This document shows, one piece after another, positions 59,201 through 64,000 of a DNA stretch of 64,000 nt (positions are counted from its first letter, which is position 1; each line of letters begins with the position of its first letter). This stretch comes from Sinonovacula constricta (lineage: Eukaryota; Mollusca; Bivalvia; Cardiida; Solecurtidae), in the NCBI GenBank assembly GCA_007844125.1, contig CM017556.1:70680697-70744696 (forward strand), in the 5' to 3' direction. The notes beneath the pieces are model-generated. The model made no database searches. It was not told where the DNA came from and worked only from the letters and a program-made list of their open reading frames with translations. The position numbers and the translations under genes were made by a program.

Positions 59201-62200
59201 CCATAACTTTGTTATTTGAAGTCGGATTTCGAAACTATTTCACAGAAATGACCACCATGTTGAGACAACGTGTCACGCGCAACAATTGGGTCCCTACCTT
59301 GAAGGTCAAGGTCACAGCGTGACGTTGCAGTGAACTTGTGTCCTGCCGTTATCTTCGTTATTTGAAGTCGGATTTCGAAACTATTTCACAGAAATGACCA
59401 CCATGTTGAGACGACGTGTCGCGCGCAACATTTGGGTCCCTACCTTGAAGGTCAAGGTCACAGCGTGACCTTGCAGCCAAATCGTGTCCGGCCCATAACT
59501 TCGTTATTTGAAGTCGGATTTCGAAACTATTTCACAGAAATGACCACCATGTTGAGACGACGTGTCGCGCGCAACATTTGGGTCCCTACCTTGAAGGTCA
59601 AGGTCACAGCGTGACCTTGCAGCAAAATCGTGTCCGGCCCATATCTTCGTTATTTGAAGTCGGATTTCGAATCTATTTCACAGAAATGACCACCATGTTG
59701 AGACGACGTGTCGCGCGCAACATTTGGGTCCCTACCTTGAAGGTCAAGGTCACAGCGTGACCTTGCAGCAAAATTGTGTCCGGCCCATAACTTCGTTATT
59801 TGAAGTCGGATTTCGAAACTATTTCACAGAAATGACCACCATGTTGAGACGACGTGTCGCGCGCAACATTTAAGTCCCTACCTTGAAGGTCAAGGTCACA
59901 CTGCGACCTTGCAGCAAAATCGTGTCCGGTCCATAACTTTGTTATTTGAAGTCGGATTTCGAAACTATTTCACAGAAATGACCACCATGTTGAGACAACG
60001 TGTCGCGCGCAACATTTGGGTCCCTACCTTGAAGGTCAAGGTCACAGCGTGACCTTGCAGCAAAATTGTGTCCGGCCCATAACTTCGTTATTTGAAGTCG
60101 GATTTCGAATCTATTTCACAGAAATGACCACCATGTTGAGACGACATGTCGCGCGCAACATTTGGGTCCCTACCTTGAAGGTCAAGGTCACAGCGTGACC
60201 TTGCAGCAAAATTGTGTCCGGCCCATAACTTCGTTATTTGAAGTCGGATTTCGAAACTATTTCACAGAAATGACCACCATGTTGAAACGTGTCGCGCGCA
60301 ACATTTGGGTCCCTACCTTGAAGGTCAAGGTCACAGCATGACCTTGCAGCCAAATCGTGTCCGGCCCATAACTTCGTTATTTGAAGTCGGATTTCGAAAC
60401 TATTTCACAGAAATGACCACCATGTTGAGACGACGTGTCGCGCGCAACATTTGGGTCCCTACCTTGAAGGTCAAGGTCACAGCGTGACCTTGCAGCAAAA
60501 TCGTGTCCGGCCCATAACTTCGTTATTTGAAGTCGGATTTCGAATCTATTTCACAGAAATGACCACCATGGTGAGACGACGTGTCGCGCGCAACATTTGG
60601 GTCCCTACCTTGAAGGTCAAGGTCACACCGCGACCTTGCAGAAAAATCGTGTCCAGCCCATAACTTCGTTATTTGAAGTCGGATTTCGAAACTATTTCAC
60701 AGAAATGACCAACATGTTGAGACGACATGTCGCGCGCAACATTTAAGTCCCTACCTTGAAGGTCAAGGTCACACCGCGACCTTGCAGCAAAATCGTGTCC
60801 GGCCCATAACTTTGTTATTTGAAGTCGGATTTCGAAACTATTTCACAGAAATGACCACCATGTTGAGACGACGTGTCACGCGCAATATTTGGGTCCCTAC
60901 CTTGAAGGTCAAGGTCACAGCGGGACGTTGCAGTGAACTTGTGTCCTGCCGTTATCTTCGTTATTTGAAGTCGGATTTCGAAACTATTTCACAGAAATGA
61001 CCACCATGTTGAGACGATGTGTCGCACGCAACATTTGGGTCCCTACCTTGAAGGTCAAGGTCACAGCGTGACCTTGCAGCCAAATCGTGTCCAGCCCATA
61101 ACTTCGTTATTTGAAGTCGGATTTCGAAACTATATCACAGAAATGACCAACATGTTGAGACGACGTGTCACGCGCAACATTTGGGTCCCTATCTTGAAGG
61201 TCAAGGTCACAGCGTGACCTTGCAGCCAAATCGTGTCCGGCCCATAACTTCATTATTTGAAGTCGGATTGCAAATCTATTTCACAGAAAAGACCACCATG
61301 TTGAGACGACGTGTCGCGCGCAACATTTGGGTCCCTACCTTGAAGGTCAAGGTCACACCGCGACCTTGCAGAAAAATCGTGTCCGGCCCATAACTTCGTT
61401 ATTTGAAGTCGGATTTCGAAACTATTTCACAGAAATGACCAACATGTTGAGACGACGTGTCACGCGCAACATTTAAGTCCCTACCTTGAAGGTCAAGGTC
61501 ACACCGCGACCTTGCAGCAAAATCGTGTCCGGCCCATAACTTTGTTATTTGAAGTCGGATTTCAAAACTATTTCACAGAAATGACCACCATGTTGAGACA
61601 ATGTGTCACGCGCAACATTTGGGTCCCTACCTTGAAGGTCAAGGTCACAGCGTGACGTTGCAGTGAACTTGTGTCCTGCCGTTATCTTCGTTATTTGAAG
61701 TCGGATTTCGAAACTTTTTCACAGAAATGATCACCATGTTGAGACGACATGTCGCGCGCAACATTTGGGTCGCTACCTTGAAGGTCAAGGTCACAACATG
61801 ACCTTGCAGCAAAACCTTGTCCGGCCCATAACTTCGTTATTTGAAGTCGGATTTTACAACTGTTTTTGACAAACTACCCGGTTTGACCGGCTCTTGTTAA
61901 GTCATTGCCCTTTGTTTTTTATCGTTGAAATATGGTCTACTGTAAGATGCAAATATGATGCAGGTTTGTTTATGTCTGATTTCATAGTACTACAACATTT
62001 TCAAAATAAACCTCAATATTCATACAACTAACCTTTTTTTGTGACAAAGTACCCATTCGGGGAGCATCACCCGCCTCTGACGGCCTCTTGTTTAGTATGC
62101 TGTAATTTAGACTCCACCATGATTTTTTTTTTTATCAGGGGATTTTTTTGTCAGCAATATTTTGTTAGTAAATAAATTAATCAGTGTTTATTGCAAAGTA

Positions 62201-62865
62201 TTAACAAAATCTCTACATAACCATGCATTCTTGGTGATCTATAATAATGTTGCATTGAGCTGAATATTATGAGTATCTTAAATATATATTTTCATGGAAA
62301 AATACAGAAATTATTGAAGTCTTGTTACATGGAAATATTGTGTGAGTGACCCGCTTGACTTAAATGCCCTATACTAGCAAAACATTTATTACCGGCCGCA
62401 ATAGTTCAGGTGGTAGATCGTCGGCTTGCTTGATGCAGTGGGTTCAAACCCCGACTGGGTCAAAGACTTTTAAGTTGGTACTAGTGGCTTCCCTACTAAT
62501 GCTCGGGGCTAAGGGGACAGCATTATGCCTGACTCATCGGTGTCAGTATAATGGACCGACCAGGTTCAGTCCCTGGGCACCTCAAAGTGCCCCTGTGCTA
62601 TAATGATAGAAATGTCGCTGCACAGTATCGGTAAACTGCCAGCAAATCCCAATCCCATCCCTAGCAAACATTTGTCTTTATATTACATTTGCATAAAGTA
62701 ACACTGCTTTAATCTAGCCCTATCCGTGCTGTTTCAGCCCCAGCTGTGGAATTTGGCACTGCCCTAGTGTTCACCTGTAAGGAAAGTTGCTGGGTAGACT
62801 CTGAGAACTGGAGGAGAGAAACAATCATAGTTCAGGCTGATCCAGATCAACATCTGTTTGCTTGA
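47181..62865 (+). CDS. PDCD2L: PDCD2L-like gene, 8 exons, 422 residues
   Basis: Coding exons 47181-47267, 52128-52294, 53515-53701, 54169-54252, 55889-56238, 56507-56629, 57463-57605 and 62738-62865; all junctions are GT-AG and total 1269 nt in frame. The start MSTLLGIPDAKVRK resembles PDCD2L. N-terminal cysteines: CGHC at 43-46, YCP at 57-59, FACPQKSC at 72-79. An acidic Trp/Asp region with repeated DDW lies at about 110-137. The PDCD2_C part has CQHC at 353-356, FELQLTP at 362-368, and C394/C398 in FTCKESCW, and ends DPDQHLF. The family is linked to ribosomal protein chaperoning and export (known for PDCD2/PDCD2L). At 422 residues it exceeds the ~358 of the human protein, mainly through exons 3-5. 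Confidence 0.93.
47512..47590. repeat. Foldback-family fragment in PDCD2L intron 1
   Basis: GGCCTGATGTCAGGCTAATAG and GTGGTATCATGCCACGT match the left arm of the 14037-14335 element. The MITE at 47631 appears to have landed next to or inside it. Confidence 0.55.
47631..48254. mobile_element. 624-bp TIR MITE with 6-bp duplication TTATAA
   Basis: TTATAA lies immediately outside both ends (47625-47630, 48255-48260). Arms: GGGGTGCTGGTCACTTCGG and, inverted, GGGTTACCTGTCACTTCGG, then AAATGACCACTTCGGTAAAT, TCCGGTCGTTTCGGTAAAT and ATACTATATG. A second inner inversion pairs GAGACGCGTGTCAACTAGAA with TTCTAGTTGACGCGCATCTC. Same family as 30405-30956. Lies in PDCD2L intron 1. Confidence 0.87.
48261..48639. 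other. Intron 1 sequence, nothing specific
   Basis: AT-rich, no coding or repeat structure recognised. Confidence 0.35.
48640..48725. repeat. Foldback-family fragment, middle part
   Basis: GCTTCAAGTGGACACGTCTG, CAGATAACTAAAATACTGTT and AACCCAATAAACAAAC match 14128-14195. With 47512-47590 it may be one old copy split by the MITE. Confidence 0.6.
48737..48904 (+). mobile_element. 5'-truncated SINE, family B, with 12-bp duplication
   Basis: AAACAAAAAGGT flanks both sides (48725-48736, 48905-48916). The body (GCTCGGGGCTACGGGGACAG, CGGTGTCAGTATAATGGACC, GTCGCTGCGCAGTATCGG) matches the full-length copy at 62388-62660 but lacks the tRNA-like head, as expected from truncated target-primed insertion. 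Confidence 0.85.
48917..49519. other. Intron 1 sequence, nothing specific
   Basis: AT-rich, no coding signal. Confidence 0.35.
49520..50625 (+). pseudogene. Decayed DIRS-type retrotransposon fragment
   Basis: GC-richer block inside PDCD2L intron 1. The plus strand near 50490-50600 reads VGARLTHFLTAWFLITQDTW and then, in another frame, LDIIRKGYCIPHAF, matching in order the GGRLxxFxxxW...W.L.II..GY..P pattern at the start of DIRS-family reverse transcriptase. Upstream is a Ser/Arg/Gly-rich stretch (QVYGSGRPSKARGSH) and helical gag-like sequence (LLLSTIITDILSLLEAANMA), with several stops and frameshifts. Tyrosine recombinase and RNase H parts are absent. Confidence 0.5.
50626..51374. other. Intron 1 sequence, short GT tract
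   Basis: A TG-rich microsatellite-like run at about 50735-50790; otherwise AT-rich. Confidence 0.4.
51375..51592. repeat. 30-bp minisatellite, about 7 copies
   Basis: Unit TATTATCCATGCATTCATTC followed by TGGAATTATA or TGGAATGAAA. As 30 is a multiple of three, every strand shows repetitive open frames (such as SMHSFWNYIL); these are artefacts. Confidence 0.95.
51838..52030 (-). repeat. Partial reversed ACAAGAG element
   Basis: The reverse complement starts ACAAGAAGACAATGATAGCC, continues CTTAATTGCTCACCTGAG, and carries one diverged core unit (GGTCATTAGGTAAAATCCTA on the plus strand). It is the 43498 family with one core unit left. Confidence 0.65.
52128..52294 (+). CDS. PDCD2L: PDCD2L exon 2
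   Basis: Acceptor TTACTTCCAG, donor GAAAG|GTTGGT, exits phase 2. Holds the first cysteine-rich segment (CGHC, YCP, FACPQKSC). Confidence 0.92.
52405..52640 (+). repeat. SINE-like repeat, family A
   Basis: GTGGCCATGTGATAGAGTCA, GGCAAGGTCTTCCAGCTC, ACCTGCAGAGTGCCGCTG and CTATAGTGACCATA in family A order. In PDCD2L intron 2. Confidence 0.55.
52641..53514. other. Intron 2 sequence
   Basis: AT-rich, with a local triplication of TACAAAGCACA near 52828-52890 and dispersed GTAGATCCAGATCAGACAGC near 53207. No gene. Confidence 0.4.
53515..53701 (+). CDS. PDCD2L: PDCD2L exon 3, acidic Trp-rich
   Basis: Acceptor GTTATCTCCAG; donor GGT|GTAATA keeps the frame (the alternative G|GTGTAA two bases upstream would bring an early stop in exon 4). 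Encodes the acidic DDWGVD, DSWGDE, EDWADA and DDWGSD block. Confidence 0.88.
53795..53990 (-). repeat. SINE-like repeat, family A, reversed
   Basis: The reverse complement shows a GCCTAGTGGGTAGCCG A-box-like region and a diverged B box, and ends TCACTATAATGAACAC. In PDCD2L intron 3. Confidence 0.45.
54169..54252 (+). CDS. PDCD2L: PDCD2L exon 4
   Basis: Acceptor GGTTTTCTGCAG, donor CAAGAG|GTACTA. 28 phase-0 codons of variable sequence (TEGTMKDNGAGVKTED). Little conservation is expected here; support is phase and splice sites. Confidence 0.75.
54253..55888. other. PDCD2L intron 4
   Basis: AT-rich intron. GGTTAACC-like words recur (54895-54925, 55600-55650), possibly an old foldback. No coding evidence. 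Confidence 0.4.
55889..56238 (+). CDS. PDCD2L: PDCD2L exon 5
   Basis: Acceptor GTTGTATTATAG, donor CTCAAG|GTTTGT, exits phase 2. Encodes FHLNVIEEPQEGWEDEGHVT and LLKQYQHSEGVDLRHML, the region matching PDCD2L's YY-x-V...LL-x-x-Y block. A donor-like GTTG|GTAAGT at 55938-55945 lies inside the exon. Confidence 0.9.
56507..56629 (+). CDS. PDCD2L: PDCD2L exon 6, NAGNAG acceptor
   Basis: The acceptor region reads ATGCAGCAGTGG, so splicing at 56507 or 56510 keeps the frame and changes one serine. Encodes EGYEKMTLPHRDITFHKFCK and CLAICPQQCIR. Donor ATAAG|GTAACA. Confidence 0.9.
56735..56935 (+). repeat. SINE-like repeat, family A
   Basis: ACCAGAGTGGTTAAGTC, TGACCTTCTGTGTGCCG, CCCAGACATTTGTCTGGG and AATAGCTGTTCAAATT. 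In PDCD2L intron 6, head to tail with the next copy. Confidence 0.6.
56936..57160 (+). repeat. SINE-like repeat, family A, adjacent copy
   Basis: GTGCCAGTGGCTGAGTAG, GTGGGTTTGGTCCTAG, GGTCTTTCAGCTGACCTGC and CTATAATGATCATAATTGTG. Directly follows the previous copy in the same orientation. Confidence 0.6.
57463..57605 (+). CDS. PDCD2L: PDCD2L exon 7
   Basis: Acceptor CTATATGTACAG, donor CTACAG|GTGATT, exits phase 1. Carries YCWSGTPLYIRPP, the CQHC pair and VFELQLTPTLVNFL, diagnostic of the PDCD2 C-terminal domain. Confidence 0.93.
57606..58371. other. Intron 7, left part
   Basis: AT-rich, no coding signal. Confidence 0.4.
58372..62091 (-). mobile_element. 3.7-kb element with 23-copy 146-bp tandem core
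   Basis: Read on the minus strand it starts ACAAGAGGCCGTCAGAGGCG and ends in a hairpin (plus: CTCCCCGAAAACTTTCGGGG) followed by CATAAAAACT, the same style as the element at 43498. The core is about 23 units of 146 bp; GAAATGACCACCATGTTGAG recurs at 58515, 58661, 58807 and on to about 61725. Unit variants (TGAACTTGTGTCCTGCCG near 59332, 60936 and 61668; ACCGCGACC; CATTTAAGTCC) recur at multiples of the period, a higher-order structure. All open frames here are repeat artefacts. Inserted in PDCD2L intron 7. Confidence 0.88.
62092..62387. other. Intron 7, between element and SINE
   Basis: AT-rich, nothing specific. Confidence 0.4.
62388..62660 (+). mobile_element. Full-length tRNA-derived SINE, family B
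   Basis: CTAGCAAAACATTT (62374-62387) and CTAGCAAACATTT (62661-62673) flank it, a 13-14 bp target duplication with one A difference. A tRNA-like head with A box AGTTCAGGTGGTAGATCG and B box GGGTTCAAACCCC is followed by the body shared with 48737-48904. It ends 77 bp upstream of PDCD2L exon 8. Confidence 0.88.
62738..62865 (+). CDS. PDCD2L: PDCD2L exon 8 and stop codon
   Basis: Acceptor CCGTGCTGTTTCAG; encodes VEFGTALVFTCKESCW and ends VQADPDQHLFA with TGA at 62863-62865. Its last 33 bases are the first copy of the downstream minisatellite. Confidence 0.92.
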
Positions 62866-64000
62866 TGGCAACACCAGGCTGATCCAGATCAACACCTGTT
62901 TGCTGGATTACAACACCAGGCTGATCCAGATCAACACCTGTTTGCTGGATGACAACACCAGGCTGATCCAGATCAACACCTGCTTGCTTGATGACAACTC
63001 CAGGCTGATCCAGATCAGCACCTGTTTGCTTGATGACAACTCCAGGCTGATCCAGATCAACACCTGTTTGCTTGATGACAACTCCAGGCTGATCCAGATC
63101 AACACCTGTTTGCTGAATGATAACACTAGGCTGATCCAGATCAACACCCATTTGCTTGATGACAACACCAGGCTGATCAAGATCAACACCTGTTTGCTTG
63201 ATGAAAACTCCAGGCTGATCCAGATCAACACCTGTTTGCTTGATGACAACACCAGGCTTATCCAGATCAACACCTGTTTGGTTGATGACAACTCCAGGCT
63301 CATCCAGATCAACACCTGTTTGCTTGATGACAACTCCAGGCTGATTGAGATCAACACCTGTTTGCTTGATGACAACACCAGGCTGATCCAGATCAACACC
63401 TGTTTGTGCGATGAATACCCAAGCCGATCCAGATCAACACCTTTTTGGTTGATGACAACTCCAGGCTGATCTAAATCAACACCTGCTTGCTTGATGACAA
63501 CACCAGGCTGATCCAGATCAACACCTGTTTGCTTGATGACAACTCCAGGCTGATCCAGATCAACACATGTTTGCTGGATGACAACTCCAGGCTGATTCAG
63601 ATCAACACCTGTTTGCTTGATGACAACTCCAGGCTGATCCAGATCAATACATGTTTGCTTGATGACAACACCAGGCTGATTCAGATCAACACCAGTTTGC
63701 TGGATGACAACTCCAGGCTGATCCAGATCAACACCTGTTTGCTTGATGACAACTCCAGGCTGATCGAGATCAAAACCTGTTTGCTTGATGACAACACTAG
63801 GCTGATTCAGATCAACACCAGTTTGCTTGATGACAACACTAGGCTGATCCAGATCAACACCTGTTTGCTTGATGACAACTCCAGGCTGATCCAGATCAAC
63901 ACATGTTTGCTGGATGACAACTCCAGGCTGATCCAGATCAACACCTGTTTGCTGGATGACAACACAAGGCTGTTTCAGATCAACACCTGTTTGCTTGGTG
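62833..64000. repeat. 42-bp minisatellite grown from the PDCD2L stop region
   Basis: About 28 units of CAGGCTGATCCAGATCAACA, CCTGTTTGCTTGATGACAAC and TC or AC, running off the window. The first unit is coding: its first 33 bases are codons 413-422 plus the TGA. Variants include CAACTCC or CAACACC, GCTTGATG or GCTGGATG, and GATTCAG or GATCGAG. Because 42 is divisible by three, long open frames (203 and 163 residues) appear in other frames and on the other strand; they are artefacts. The gene's 3' UTR and polyadenylation site are not in view. Confidence 0.95.

Noticed and set aside
58645..61393. Series of 60-80 residue open frames sharing one sequence
   Set aside because: They are the same translation of successive 146-bp units; since 146 is not a multiple of three the frame shifts each unit, so no continuous protein exists.
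62858..63469. 203-residue plus-strand and 163-residue minus-strand repetitive proteins
   Set aside because: The frames stay open only because the 42-bp unit is divisible by three. The true coding frame of the unit contains a stop in each copy.

Overview
The window is eukaryotic, AT-rich, intron-containing animal DNA. The repeat content (ACAAGAGG-ended elements with ~146-bp tandem cores, a hairpin-ended CTCCCC/GGGGAG element, tRNA-derived SINEs, decayed DIRS-type sequence) and the gene content point to a bivalve mollusc, probably a clam-like one. That assignment is inference from repeat style, not a database match.

Two host genes are well supported. An intronless coding sequence on the minus strand (39435-41624) encodes a 729-residue ankyrin-repeat protein ending in a SOCS box, a likely substrate receptor of a Cullin-RING ubiquitin ligase. 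A PDCD2L-like gene lies on the plus strand (47181-62865): eight coding exons join in frame with GT-AG introns into 422 residues, including both PDCD2-family cysteine-rich regions. The two start sites face apart across about 46.6-47.2 kb, which holds a CCGGAAGT ETS-type site and may be a shared divergent promoter.

Two weaker gene models occupy the left half. A minus-strand gene begins at 31722 with a clear first exon. Four further candidate exons (29.1, 26.7, 5.8 and 0.1 kb) have mutually compatible splice phases and run off the left edge. A small plus-strand gene (about 12.8-25.2 kb, 87 residues, four exons) starts in a CpG-rich stretch. I do not recognise either protein.

Much of the rest is mobile and repetitive DNA. 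Four DNA-transposon-like elements have recognisable target-site duplications of 6, 6, 8 and 9 bp, and a fifth has a possible TA duplication; all five have terminal inverted repeats built from short iterated motifs. The largest (41780-44958) carries a spliced but stop-containing SGNH-hydrolase-like gene and a nested tandem-repeat element. Other repeats are a 46-bp minisatellite (6.9-8.5 kb), two GC-richer AAGCTTGC/GCGAGC arrays in opposite orientation (11.2 and 15.5-16.1 kb), 40-, 30- and 29-bp minisatellites, a 23-copy 146-bp array inside PDCD2L intron 7, and SINEs with visible target duplications.

The most striking observation is at the right end. A 42-bp minisatellite of about 28 copies, running off the window, is made from the last eleven codons of PDCD2L including its stop codon. 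The gene's own 3' coding end has seeded a tandem array.
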